64,000 bases of DNA, from positions 5,034 to 69,033 of the forward strand of contig CAWFZX010000034.1 of NCBI GenBank assembly GCA_963820375.1, read 5' to 3'. This document shows positions 7,917-17,333 of this stretch, piece after piece. A model generated the notes under the pieces. That model did no database searches. It was not told the origin of the DNA and saw only the letters and a list, made by a program, of their open reading frames with translations. Position 1 is the stretch's first letter, and each line of letters starts with the position of its first letter. Source of the stretch: AWTP1-13 sp963820375. Lineage in GTDB: Bacteria > Pseudomonadota > Alphaproteobacteria > Rhizobiales > Hyphomicrobiaceae. Both the position numbers and the translations under genes were made by a program.

Positions 7917-8906
7917 ATGACAAAAAAGTGCAATTCTCTGCCAATGCCTCCGCGGCCCATCGTCCTCCTCGTCTACGAGGGCTTCCAGGTACTTGATCTG
8001 ACGGGCCCCGCCGCGGTGTTTGCGTCGGCCAACTACTTCTTAGATCGCAAGGCCTACGACGTCTCCGTGGTATCGCCCAACGGCGGACTAGTAACCAGCA
8101 ACAGCGGCATAACCCTCACCACGCGCACGCTCGCGCGCATGCCTGCGGACCGGCTCGACACTTTCCTGGTCGTCGGCGCCGACGAGCCGCAGGTGCGCGC
8201 CGCCATGGCCGAGCCGGTGCTACACCGCTGGCTGCCGAGGTGGACCCGCCGCGCCGCCCGCTTCGGCTCCGTGTGCTCCGGCACGTTCGTGCTTGCCGCG
8301 GTCGGCCTGCTGCAGGGCAAGCGCGTCGCCACCCATTGGTCGGCGTGCGATCAGCTCGCAGCGCGCTTCCCTGGCCTCAGCGTCGACGCGGACGCCTTGT
8401 TTGTTGTCGACGGCAGGGTGTGGACCTCCGCCGGCGTCAGCACAGGAATCGACATGGCCCTGGCGATGGTGGAGCGCGATCAGGGTCCGGCCGTTGCCGC
8501 CAACATTGCGAAGCGCCTAGTGATCTATGCCCGCCGCCCCGGCCACCAGTCCCAATTCAGCACGCTCTTGAGTGCGCAGACGCGGGCTGACAATCCATTT
8601 GCCGACCTGATCGACTGGATGCAGACCCATCTCGATCAAGTGCTCGACGTGCCAACGCTCGCCGCTCGAGCAGGCCTCGCCGAACGCACCTTCTACCGCA
8701 AGTTCACCGCAGCAACACGCAAGTCTCCGACGCAATTCGTTGAAGCGCTTCGCCTTGACGCCGCGCGGACACTGCTCGCCCGCGACCTGCCGATCAAGGC
8801 CGTCGCGGCGTCGGTAGGCCTGCATCCCAGGCGCCTCAATGCGGCATTTGAGCGGCAGTTCGGCATGTCGCTGAGGCTGTTCCGCGATATGCACGCGACG
8901 CCATGA
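7917..8906 (+). CDS. GlxA family AraC-type transcriptional regulator
   Basis: The 329-residue product has a DJ-1/PfpI-like sensor domain at about residues 10-190 (PIVLLVYEGFQVLDLTGP start; nucleophile elbow FGSVCSGTFVLA; LLQGKRVATHW). An AraC double helix-turn-helix follows at about 230-320 (LAARAGLAERTFYRKF, then IKAVAASVGLHPRRLNAAFERQFG). This arrangement is typical of GlxA regulators. ATG at 7917 gives MTKKCNSL; an internal ATG at 7944 (MPPRPIVLL) is equally possible. The divergent DJ-1/PfpI gene is the most likely target, by analogy with AraC-family regulators. Confidence 0.93.
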   Translation: MTKKCNSLPMPPRPIVLLVYEGFQVLDLTGPAAVFASANYFLDRKAYDVSVVSPNGGLVTSNSGITLTTRTLARMPADRLDTFLVVGADEPQVRAAMAEPVLHRWLPRWTRRAARFGSVCSGTFVLAAVGLLQGKRVATHWSACDQLAARFPGLSVDADALFVVDGRVWTSAGVSTGIDMALAMVERDQGPAVAANIAKRLVIYARRPGHQSQFSTLLSAQTRADNPFADLIDWMQTHLDQVLDVPTLAARAGLAERTFYRKFTAATRKSPTQFVEALRLDAARTLLARDLPIKAVAASVGLHPRRLNAAFERQFGMSLRLFRDMHATP

Positions 8907-9151
8907 CGTGTGCCGGCTATCCTGCCTCAGTGAAGCCGATTGGTCGCACTTGCGGCTCGGCAGGGTGTTGATGGCATGTCGCGTGCCGCGTCTCAGGACC
9001 GAGGCGCAGCTGACGCAGAGAGTTCAGTGTGGGTCAAAGCCCGTGCAAGCATCTTGGTCGCTTGCGGAGTGAAGCGGCCATAGATCAATCACCCTATGCG
9101 CAGAATGGATCGGACTCTCTCTGTTACTGAACTACTTCAATTGAATCCGCG

Positions 9152-9678
9152 TTACCCTCGATTCACTTCCGTCGCTACACCTCGGGGGAATAGTGCGGAC
9201 AGTCGTTGCAGACTCCGCGGGCGCAAATAGACAGTTAGGTCGTAGATCTGTCCCTGCTTATTCAGTTTCTGGACCCACAAGCCTTCAATTGGATATCCGT
9301 CGGCAGCGCAGTCGAAAAGCTCAACCAGCAGGTCAGACGTCGCGATGATCGATGTGTAAAACGAATCGCTCTGTATTTCATGCGCCAGCCCCACGGCTGC
9401 TTCAACGTCCGCTTTTCCGTGAACAGATTTCGCCAGCATTGACTGTGCAGAACCATGTCCGAAGCGACAACGATTGGCTTCAGGGCGATGGGGGTGAGCT
9501 TGCGAGGTGCTGCGTGTTCCACCGGCTTCGGTTGCAGTTCCCAATAGTCCTGGGGAACGGTCGCGGACAATTCCTTGTACATGGCGTTGCGAAAGAACGT
9601 CACCACGGGCACAAGCAGCCCATGATCGCCCATTCTAGCGAACGATTCCACACCGAGCCCAGCCCAACAACGGGCCAA
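9152..9678 (-). pseudogene. NTF2-like (SnoaL/EcaC-type) protein, frameshifted
   Basis: Two overlapping minus-strand frames each hold half of one protein. The upstream frame (from 9678) carries the first half, up to about LKPIVVASDMVLHS near 9435. The downstream frame resumes at about MLAKSVHGKADVEAAVG and ends with DLLVELFDCAADGYPIEGLW and QGQIYDLTVYLRP, a C-terminus typical of the nuclear-transport-factor-2-like superfamily (about 130-170 residues). A single-base shift near 9425-9440 joins them. These are small alpha+beta cone proteins that bind or turn over small molecules. The gene stands alone between two unrelated units. Whether the shift is biological or a sequencing indel cannot be told here. 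Confidence 0.65.
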
Positions 9679-9915
9679 TATGGCTGAGCCGGTTCTCAGC
9701 TAGCTGGACCGTTGTTTTTTTCAGCAAACTACAATTCTACGCCCACTCACACGGTCGGTCTCACGGTCCCAGTCGTTAGTGCTCACTCGAGCGGGCGGCG
9801 GCCGATCGCCCGCTTACCGGCCCGCGCCTGGCCGGAAACTCCGCACCGGTGGCTCCCCCCAGGGCTTTCCTCCCTTGCACGGCCGCCGGACATCACAGCA
9901 ATCAAGGAGCAACAG

Positions 9916-11271
9916 ATGAACCAGACTTGTGCGCACCCCGTGGCGACAGCCCTGAAGCGGCTTGTCACCGGGACCGCCTGCAGCATGCTCACCCTGAGCT
10001 TCATCGCGCTCGCTGGACTGCCAACGCGTCCGGCGCTGGCCGATGAGACCTGCCAATCGCCCTACATGCCGATGATCACCGGACAGGAGGAGTTTGTCTA
10101 CGTCTGGACGCTCGGCGTCGCGGGCATGGGCGACGGCTCCGACAAACTGGTGACGATCGACGTCCGCCCCGGCTCGGCAACCTTCGGCAAGGTCATCAAC
10201 TCCGCTTCGGTCGGCGGCAGGCATGAAGCCCATCATGCCGGCTTTACCTCTGATCGCCGCTATCTTTGGGCGGGCGGCCTCGACACCAGCCAGATCTTCG
10301 TCTTCGACGTCCACAGCGATGCCAGCAAGCCAAACCTGGTGAAGACCATCACCTCGTTTGTGAAGGACTCAGGCGCGGTTGGCCCGCACACGTTCTATGC
10401 GCTGCCTGGCCGAATGATGATCACCGCACTGTCGAACAGCAAGGACCATAGCGGACGGACCGCGCTCGTGGAGTATTCGGACGAGGGCAAGCACCTCGCC
10501 ACCCACTGGATACCCACGGAAGCTGATCCCAATGGCGCCAAGATAGAGAAGGCCGTCGACGGCTACGGCTATGACCTCCGGGCCCTTCCCCGTCGCAATG
10601 TCATGCTGTCCTCGTCCTTCACGGGCTGGTCCAACTACATGATGGACTTCGGCAAGATGCTGCAGGACAAGGAGGCGATGCAGCGTTTCGGTCAGACCGT
10701 CGTTCAGTGGAACCTGCACACGCGCAAGCCGAAGAAGGTGCTCCATGTCCCTGGCTCGCCGCTCGAGATCCGCTTCGCCTGGGGACCGAACAATAACTAC
10801 GCATTCACCTCGACCGCGCTCACCTCGAAGCTCTGGCTGATCTACGAAGGCGACAAAGGTGAGTGGCAGGCCAAGGCCGTCGCCGAAATCGGCGATCCGT
10901 CGCAGGTGCCGCTGCCGGTCGATATCTCCATCGCCTCGGACGATCGCAGCATGTGGGTCAACACCTTTATGGACGGCAAGACGCGGCTCTTCGACATCTC
11001 CGACCCGCACGCCCCCAAGCAGGTCTTCGAGAAAGTGATCGGCAAGCAGATCAACATGGTTTCGCAAAGTTGGGACGGCAAGCGCGTCTACTTTACCTCG
11101 TCGCTGCTCGCCAACTGGGACAAAAAGGGTGCCGACAACGAGCAGTTCCTGCGCAGCTATGCGTGGGACGGTAAGGAGCTGAAGGAGGTGTTCAGCATCG
11201 ACTTCAACTCCGAGAAGCTGGGTCGTTCGCACATCATGGTGTTCGGCTCGTCCAGTCTCTACGGCGGATAA
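9916..11271 (+). CDS. mtoX: SBP56 selenium-binding protein family, methanethiol oxidase
   Basis: From ATG 9916, preceded by AAGGAGC, the product has 451 residues. The N-terminus is a long signal peptide ending near PALADETC, so it should be periplasmic. The mature start (CQSPYMPMITGQEEFVYVWT, then GMGDGSDKLVTIDV) and internal blocks such as GGRHEAHHAGF, GPHTFYALPG, MMITALSN, PLPVDISIASDDR and FVNTF-like WVNTFMDG belong to the SBP56 family. Bacterial SBP56 of Hyphomicrobium is a copper-dependent methanethiol oxidase that makes formaldehyde, hydrogen sulfide and hydrogen peroxide. The His-rich blocks are candidate copper ligands. The SCO and MauG-like genes directly downstream are the neighbours known for mtoX operons, which supports this over a generic selenium-binding role. 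Confidence 0.88.
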   Translation: MNQTCAHPVATALKRLVTGTACSMLTLSFIALAGLPTRPALADETCQSPYMPMITGQEEFVYVWTLGVAGMGDGSDKLVTIDVRPGSATFGKVINSASVGGRHEAHHAGFTSDRRYLWAGGLDTSQIFVFDVHSDASKPNLVKTITSFVKDSGAVGPHTFYALPGRMMITALSNSKDHSGRTALVEYSDEGKHLATHWIPTEADPNGAKIEKAVDGYGYDLRALPRRNVMLSSSFTGWSNYMMDFGKMLQDKEAMQRFGQTVVQWNLHTRKPKKVLHVPGSPLEIRFAWGPNNNYAFTSTALTSKLWLIYEGDKGEWQAKAVAEIGDPSQVPLPVDISIASDDRSMWVNTFMDGKTRLFDISDPHAPKQVFEKVIGKQINMVSQSWDGKRVYFTSSLLANWDKKGADNEQFLRSYAWDGKELKEVFSIDFNSEKLGRSHIMVFGSSSLYGG

Positions 11272-11280
11272 CATGCCCTG

Positions 11281-11307
11281 CTGACCGGGAGCATTCGCCC
11301 CGGTCAG
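11281..11307 (+). promoter_or_regulatory. intercistronic hairpin between mtoX and SCO genes
   Basis: CTGACCGGG (11281-11289) pairs perfectly with CCCGGTCAG (11299-11307) around a 9-nt loop, just after the mtoX stop. No T-run follows, so it is more likely an mRNA-stabilising or partial-termination element than a full terminator. It could lower expression of the two downstream maturation genes relative to mtoX. Confidence 0.55.
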
Positions 11308-11336
11308 CGCACTTCTCACCCGGTCGGGGCCTTGCC

Positions 11337-12062
11337 ATGCGCGTTCATGCTTGCATCGTTGGCATCCTCTTTGCCCTCCTCTTAGCGGCACCTACGTCAC
11401 ATGGACCCACACACGGGCAGGCCCATACTCGCAAAGCTGCCCCGCTGGCGGCGCTGCTGCCGGCTCAGGAACAGGGCGAGGTGCCGTCCGCCGGCAGCTA
11501 CGCATTGTCGTCGATCAAGCAAGCTGGCGATGGCGGGGTCCTCGACCATACCGGACGTGCCCACCGACTGGCGAAGTTCACCTCCGGCCGCATTACGCTG
11601 CTGAGCTTCATTTTCGCCAGCTGCTCCGATCCCAGCGGCTGCCCGCTCGCCATGGGCACACTATTCGAAATCTATCACGCGAGCGAAAACTCGAAGGCGC
11701 TCGTGGACAGCGCGCGCCTCGTCACCTTGAGCTTCGACCCCGAGCGCGACACACCGGAGGCGCTCGCTAGCTATGCCTACGCCGCCATCGCAGACCCCGA
11801 CGGCAAGCGGAAGGTGCCTTGGTCGTTCCTGACCACGCGATCCAAGGCCGACCTCAAGCCTATTCTCGAGCACTATGGCCAGCCGGTGGCCCCGAGCCAT
11901 GGCAGCGATCAACTGAACCACCTGCTCCGTCTCTACCTCATCGATCGCAAAGGCCAGATCCGCAACATCTATGGCCTCGGTATGCTGGACCCCCGCTTTC
12001 TGCTGGCGGATATCGAGAGCCTGCTGCTGGAGGACGGCACCTTAGGGCCCAAGAGCCAATGA
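11337..12062 (+). CDS. SCO1/SenC-type copper chaperone of the methanethiol oxidase operon
   Basis: The 241-residue product has an N-terminal signal sequence (CIVGILFALLLAAP) and a thioredoxin-like SCO domain (RITLLSFIFASCS...CPLA, TLSFDPERDTPEAL, HLLRLYLIDRKG, NIYGLG). SCO proteins bind copper with a CxxxC pair and a distal His. Here the cysteines are C96 and C102 with five residues between them, wider than usual, and the His is probably H195. It should act in the periplasm to supply copper to MtoX. It is 65 bp downstream of mtoX and overlaps the MauG-like gene by 4 bp (ATGA). Confidence 0.88.
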   Translation: MRVHACIVGILFALLLAAPTSHGPTHGQAHTRKAAPLAALLPAQEQGEVPSAGSYALSSIKQAGDGGVLDHTGRAHRLAKFTSGRITLLSFIFASCSDPSGCPLAMGTLFEIYHASENSKALVDSARLVTLSFDPERDTPEALASYAYAAIADPDGKRKVPWSFLTTRSKADLKPILEHYGQPVAPSHGSDQLNHLLRLYLIDRKGQIRNIYGLGMLDPRFLLADIESLLLEDGTLGPKSQ

Positions 12063-13222
12063 CACCACGCCGCTGGCTTGTCACCATTGGCTGGTTGGCA
12101 GGGCTGGCTATTGCGGCACTTGTGCTCCTTTCCGCGCACATCCAGGTGATGCCGGATGCTGGCGAGGCGACCGCCGTCCGGCGCATCGCTCACCCCCCGC
12201 TCGGGCTTCCCCCGCTGTCGCCGGAAGCGCAGCCCACCGCTCAGATGATCTCGCTTGGCCGCAAGCTGTTTTTCGACAGAAGCCTGTCCATTAACGGCAC
12301 CATGTCCTGCGGCATGTGCCATGTTCCCGAGCAAGGTTTCACCAGCAATGAGCTCGCCACGCCGCTCGGCGTCGAGGGACGCAGCCTGAAGCGGAACGCG
12401 CCAACGCTCCTCAATGTGGCCTATGCCACGGCGCTTTTCCACGACGGACGCGAACTCCACCTCGAGACACAGGCCTTGATGCCGCTCATCGACAGGGCAG
12501 AGATGGCGAACCCGTCGCTCGGCCTCCTCATCGCCCGCCTACGCCGGGACCCCGGCTACGCCGGCGCATTCGCGGCAGCCTTCGGCGAGCCCGTCAATGC
12601 GCGCAGTCTCGGTCAGGCGCTCGCCGCCTATCAGCGCACGCTGCTATCGGCAAACGCGCCGTTCGACCGCTGGCGCTACGGCAACGATTCCGAGGCATTG
12701 AGTGCCGAGGCCATCCGCGGCTTCGCGCTGTTTGCCGGCAAGGCGGGCTGCGCCAGCTGTCACCTCGTCGGGGAGCGTTACGCGCTGTTCACCGACTACG
12801 GCTTCCACAGCACGGGGACAGGCGAGTTGCGGAAGCGCGGGGGCGATGGGCCGGTTTCCATCGCGCTCGCTCCAGATCTCATCGTCAACCTGGCGCGCCA
12901 CGTCGTGCGCAGCGTCGCCGAGCCCGACCCCACAGATGACGGCCGTCTGGAGGTCACCAGCAGGCCGGAGGATCTGCACCGGTTCAAGACCCCGAGCTTG
13001 CGCAACGTGGCCCTCACGGCGCCTTACATGCACGACGGCTCGCTCGCGAGCCTCGATCAGGTGGTGCGCCATTATGACCGCGGCGGCACCGGCGCGCCCG
13101 GACAAGACCCGCGGATACGCCCCCTCAACCTCTCCGAAAGGGAAATGCGCGACCTGGTGACCTTCCTCCACAGCCTGACCGGCGACAACGTCAATGAGTT
13201 GGTCCGCGAGGCGCGTGGCTGA
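12059..13222 (+). CDS. MauG/cytochrome-c-peroxidase-like dihaem protein
   Basis: From ATG 12059 (overlapping the SCO stop) the product has 387 residues. An N-terminal signal anchor (WLVTIGWLAGLAIAALVLLS) is followed by two c-type haem motifs, CGMCH at about 84-88 and CASCH at about 231-235. Other family blocks are LGRKLFFDRSLS, RNAPTLLNVAY, LFHDGRE, FKTPSLRNVALTAPYMHDG and LVTFLHSLTG. Dihaem peroxidases either reduce peroxide or, as MauG, oxidise residues in a partner protein. Its constant place beside mtoX suggests maturation of MtoX or removal of the peroxide that MtoX makes; the sequence alone does not decide between them. Confidence 0.9.
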   Translation: MTPRRWLVTIGWLAGLAIAALVLLSAHIQVMPDAGEATAVRRIAHPPLGLPPLSPEAQPTAQMISLGRKLFFDRSLSINGTMSCGMCHVPEQGFTSNELATPLGVEGRSLKRNAPTLLNVAYATALFHDGRELHLETQALMPLIDRAEMANPSLGLLIARLRRDPGYAGAFAAAFGEPVNARSLGQALAAYQRTLLSANAPFDRWRYGNDSEALSAEAIRGFALFAGKAGCASCHLVGERYALFTDYGFHSTGTGELRKRGGDGPVSIALAPDLIVNLARHVVRSVAEPDPTDDGRLEVTSRPEDLHRFKTPSLRNVALTAPYMHDGSLASLDQVVRHYDRGGTGAPGQDPRIRPLNLSEREMRDLVTFLHSLTGDNVNELVREARG

Positions 13223-13450
13223 TCTGAGGCGGCGCCAACGTCATGACCTCACCATGTCACCCATCCTGCCCGCTTGCCGCGACAAGATCGTCGTTTGCAG
13301 CGCAAAATCACGATCCGTCGAGGCTTAGGACCATCAATCCAGGACTGGCGTGCTGCGCCTACTATGAGTAATTATCGGCATCAGAAGCTGGCTGCCCGAA
13401 TCGCGGGTGATGGCACTCGACGCGGTGCGCCGGTTTAGGTTCGTTATCGC
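13223..13450. other. intergenic region before the giant regulator
   Basis: The 228 bp separate the methanethiol operon from the next gene on the same strand. I see no gene and no clear terminator. It may carry the promoter of the regulator. Confidence 0.35.
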
Positions 13451-16400
13451 ATGGCAGGTCGGCTCAACCTTGCGGTCCTTGGGGAGTTCAAAGTCTTCCG
13501 AGACGGTCTGGCCGTCCCGCTCCCGCCTTCTAAGAAGACGCGCGCGCTTCTCGCCTATCTCGCTGTGGTTCAGCGGCCGCAGCGTCGGGAGCGGCTATGC
13601 GAAATGTTCTGGCAGATTCCCGACGACCCTCGCGGCGCGTTGCGTTGGAGCCTGTCGAGAATCCGCCAGATCGTCGACGCTGACAGCGAAAGCTGGGTAC
13701 GCGCCGACCGCAATTTGGTTACCCTGGATGCGGCCCGGTTCGATTGCGACTTTCGCCAGATCGCTGGATTGAAGCCGGAGCAAGTGGAGAAGCTGGACGT
13801 AGCCAGCATGGAGGCGCTGGCAGAGGTCTTCAAGGGTGGATTTCTGGAAGACCTCTATCTGCCCAACTGCGCCGAATTCGAGGCTTGGCGAGTTGCGCAG
13901 GCCGAGGAAGTCGAGATGCTCCGGCTGCGAGCGCTTCGGGTGCTGATCGACCGCTTGCGCGAGGATCCGCAACGCGCGCTTCGCCATGCCTTTGTACTGC
14001 ACGCACTCGCCCCGACATCTGGCCTGGCTGCGGAGATCGAACGTCTGACATCGCAAGCGCGGCAGCTTGCTGCAGCGGCGTCCCCCGACCATCCCGCGCC
14101 CTTGCCGCACGCATCGCACGCCCCTCCCTCAAAAGAGGAACGGAAGCCGATCCGGCTGACGGTTGCAGACCAGGTGCGGAGACAGGTGAGCGTTCTGGCG
14201 GCTGAAATCGTAACGCCTTTCCAAGACCTCCAGGATCAGGACCCCGAGGCCGGCATCGCGATCATCAGTCCGCTCGTGGAGGCAGCGCGTCGCGAAGTGG
14301 AGCGATACGGCGGCATCGTTTACAGCTCGACCGACGCCAGCGTCATCGGCATATTCGGTGCACGCGTCGCGACCGAAGACCATGCATTCCAAGCATGCAG
14401 GGCGGCGCTCGCTACCAAGGCCGCCGTCGAGAACGACGAGCAGGCCAACGTCCACCTGACGATCGGGCTCGACAGCGGCGAGGGTGTCCTGCGCCTGGCC
14501 AAAACCGGCGACGCGGGGCAGGTCGAGACACAAGGTGCCGTCGTGCGTACCGCGCGCCGGTTGGCCCAGACCCTGCGCCGTCATGCGATCGCCTGCACCG
14601 GACGCATGAAGGACGCACTCGTCGGCTATGTAACGGCCGAGGCCATGTCTGACGCCGACTTTGCCGGCGGGCGCCCGGTCGGCAATTGCTATGAGATCCT
14701 CGGCCAAAACAAGGTCAGCTCGCGCTGGCAGCTGCGGCGCGCCAGGGGGCTGACGCTACTCACTGGACGCATGCAGGAGCTGAGGTATCTGAACGATGTC
14801 TGGCAACGGGTGCGCGCGGGCACGGGCCAGTGCGTCGGCGTCGTGGGTGATGCAGGTATCGGCAAGTCACGGTTGGTATACGAGTTTCTGGTCTCGGCCG
14901 CGGCCACAGAGTGCCGCATCGTCGAGATCGGGGCCCTCGAATCCGACGCGTTGGCAAGCTTCCACATCGTCAAGAAGCTGTTGCGCGCGATCCTTTGCAT
15001 CGAGGATAGCGTCGATGCCGCGGCAGCATCTGGCAAGGTCGCCGCCCTCATCGCGTCCCTCGGCGTAGATTCCAGCGTGAGGTCGCCGCTCCTCTTTGCT
15101 CTCGATATCCCCCCGGACGACCGCGAGTGGGCATCGCTTCCTGCCTCCGAGCACGTCAGGCGTGTGCGCAATGCGATTTCGATTCTGCTGGTGCTGATCG
15201 CGAAAACGAAGCCGCTGATCGTCGTTGTCGAGGATTTGCATTGGATCGATGCCGAGAGCGAGGCCTTGCTCGACCGGCTGATCGACGGCATAGCCACTCA
15301 GCGCGTTCTTCTGCTGATGACGTTCAGGCCGGACTACAACCACGCCTGGGGCTCCAGAAGAAACTACAATCAGCTTCGCCTCGACCCGCTGCCGCGGCCG
15401 GAGGCGGAAGCGCTCCTCGAGGTACTGCTGGGCGACAACAGCAGCGTGCGTGCTTCGGTAAAGCTCATCGCCGAGCGGACGGATGGGGTTCCTCTGTTCA
15501 TCGAGGAGACGGTGCAGGCACTGGCACAGAGCGGCACACTGACCGGCTCGCTTGGCGACTACGCTGCCGTCAGCGAAATCACCGGCCTGCGAGTGCCAGC
15601 GACGATCCAGTCCGTGATCGCGGCACGCATCGATCGGCTGGCCGCGAGCGAGCGCTGGCTGTTGCAGAATGCGGCAATCATCGGTCGCGATGTGTCGCTC
15701 AAGATCCTCGCATCGATTGCCGGGCTCGACGAGGAAACCGCAGCCGGGGGCGTGCTCAAGCTGCAAGGCGCCGGGTTCCTCTATGAATCGCAGCTGTTCC
15801 CGGTGCAGATTTTCACGTTCAAGCACGCGCTGGTGCAGAAGGTCGCCTATGACAGCCTGGTGCACGCCGATCGCAAGCTACTCCACAGCCGGTTGATCGA
15901 TAGCCTGGAGACAGTTTTTCCGCATTTGATCGACGACCATGTCGAAAAGCTGAGCGAGCACGCGACCAGCGCGGAACGATGGGACAAAGCGGAAAACTAT
16001 CTGCTGCGTTCGGCCCGACGCGCACTGCAGCGCTCGTCGCACAACATTGGGCTTTCGTTCCTCAACAGGGGACTGGAAATACTCGGCAAGCGGCCAAAAT
16101 CCGCTGACCGCGACCGGGTCGAATTGGAGTACCAGAAACTCGCCGGCGTCGCCTGGATGGCGGCAAAGGGTTGGGGCGCCGAAGAGGTGCTGACGGCCTA
16201 CAAGCGCGCCGAAGACCTGTGCACGGAGCTCGCCGACGAGACCGAGCGCTTCATCGCCCTACGCGGTCGGGCCCAATACTACATGATCAGCGGCCAGCCC
16301 CGCGCGGCGCAGACGATCAGCTTGCGCTGCGCCGAAATGACCAAGCATTTGGAGGACACCGGGGTCGCGATCGAAACGCATCACATGTTTTGGACCAACA

Positions 16401-17266
16401 ATTTTTTCATGGGCGAGTGCGCAGCCGCGGAAAGGCATGCGGAGGAGGCCATTGAGCTCTACGATCCCGACCGCCACCATGCGCTGACCTACCAGTTTTC
16501 CGGTCACGATCCCGGCGTCTGCAGCCAATGCATCTCGGGCCTCGCAGCATGGCAACGCGGAGCGCTCGACCGCGCGAGCGAGCGATGCCAAGGAGCTCTG
16601 GCGCTGGCAGAACGCCTGGCGCACCCGTTGACGATGGCATTGGCCTACTGGGCCATGAGCTACCTCGGCATGTTCCGCCGCGAGCCAGAGGCGACTTTGG
16701 CCTGGGCCACGAAGGAGATCGCGGTCTGCGACGAATACCTGCTGCCGCTGCTGCGCTCGCAAGGCGAGTTTCAGGCTGGATGGGCTCTGGCCCAGTTGCG
16801 TGACGTGCAAGCCGGCATTGCTCAGATGGAGCACGGCGTGCAGGCCATTCGAGCCACCGGTGCGGAGATGGGCTTACCCTACTTCCTGGGCTTGCTCGCG
16901 GAAACACTTGCCGACGCGGGCCAGAAGGATCGTGCGCTGGATACGCTTGAGCAGGCCACGGCAAGCGCCATGGAGAATGGAACGCATTTCCTCCTGTCGG
17001 AGATCGTCCGCACCAAGGCTGAGGTCCTCGCCCAGCAACAGGACCGTAACTCTAAGGAGATCGAAGCGCTCTTTCGCAGTGCCATCGACATTGCAACCAA
17101 GCAGAATGCCCCGTTACCCGCGCTCCGGGCAGCCACCAGCTGGGCGCGTTTTCTGACCCGCCAGCGGCGCAGGGCGCAGGCGCGCATCGTTCTCCAGCCT
17201 TATGCCCAGTTGATAGTCAGCCTCGCTGGCAGCCGTGACGCGCAATTGGCGGCAGAGCTGACGTAA
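13451..17266 (+). CDS. giant multidomain regulator: BTAD winged helix, cyclase-like domain, AAA ATPase, TPR
   Basis: The 1271-residue product begins with an OmpR/SARP-like winged helix (LNLAVLGEFKVFRDG, KKTRALLAYLAV) and a bacterial transcriptional activator domain to about residue 200. A class III adenylate-cyclase-like domain lies at about 235-420 (RRQVSVLAAEIV, GGIVYSSTDASVIGIFG). In it the usual FAD metal site is AAE, so cyclase activity is doubtful. An AAA/STAND ATPase follows with Walker A GDAGIGKSR (about 465) and Walker B VVVEDLHWIDAES (about 590), then about 500 residues of TPR-like helices. The architecture resembles MalT/SARP-type sensors in which ligand and ATP drive oligomerisation. 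The target genes are unknown; the methanethiol operon upstream and the hydrolase downstream are candidates. Confidence 0.9.
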   Translation: MAGRLNLAVLGEFKVFRDGLAVPLPPSKKTRALLAYLAVVQRPQRRERLCEMFWQIPDDPRGALRWSLSRIRQIVDADSESWVRADRNLVTLDAARFDCDFRQIAGLKPEQVEKLDVASMEALAEVFKGGFLEDLYLPNCAEFEAWRVAQAEEVEMLRLRALRVLIDRLREDPQRALRHAFVLHALAPTSGLAAEIERLTSQARQLAAAASPDHPAPLPHASHAPPSKEERKPIRLTVADQVRRQVSVLAAEIVTPFQDLQDQDPEAGIAIISPLVEAARREVERYGGIVYSSTDASVIGIFGARVATEDHAFQACRAALATKAAVENDEQANVHLTIGLDSGEGVLRLAKTGDAGQVETQGAVVRTARRLAQTLRRHAIACTGRMKDALVGYVTAEAMSDADFAGGRPVGNCYEILGQNKVSSRWQLRRARGLTLLTGRMQELRYLNDVWQRVRAGTGQCVGVVGDAGIGKSRLVYEFLVSAAATECRIVEIGALESDALASFHIVKKLLRAILCIEDSVDAAAASGKVAALIASLGVDSSVRSPLLFALDIPPDDREWASLPASEHVRRVRNAISILLVLIAKTKPLIVVVEDLHWIDAESEALLDRLIDGIATQRVLLLMTFRPDYNHAWGSRRNYNQLRLDPLPRPEAEALLEVLLGDNSSVRASVKLIAERTDGVPLFIEETVQALAQSGTLTGSLGDYAAVSEITGLRVPATIQSVIAARIDRLAASERWLLQNAAIIGRDVSLKILASIAGLDEETAAGGVLKLQGAGFLYESQLFPVQIFTFKHALVQKVAYDSLVHADRKLLHSRLIDSLETVFPHLIDDHVEKLSEHATSAERWDKAENYLLRSARRALQRSSHNIGLSFLNRGLEILGKRPKSADRDRVELEYQKLAGVAWMAAKGWGAEEVLTAYKRAEDLCTELADETERFIALRGRAQYYMISGQPRAAQTISLRCAEMTKHLEDTGVAIETHHMFWTNNFFMGECAAAERHAEEAIELYDPDRHHALTYQFSGHDPGVCSQCISGLAAWQRGALDRASERCQGALALAERLAHPLTMALAYWAMSYLGMFRREPEATLAWATKEIAVCDEYLLPLLRSQGEFQAGWALAQLRDVQAGIAQMEHGVQAIRATGAEMGLPYFLGLLAETLADAGQKDRALDTLEQATASAMENGTHFLLSEIVRTKAEVLAQQQDRNSKEIEALFRSAIDIATKQNAPLPALRAATSWARFLTRQRRRAQARIVLQPYAQLIVSLAGSRDAQLAAELT

Positions 17267-17333
17267 AGCATCAGTAATTGACGGTCATTGCATCTAGCGA
17301 TGTGGACATCTTGCCTGGACGGTCGTCGCCTGG

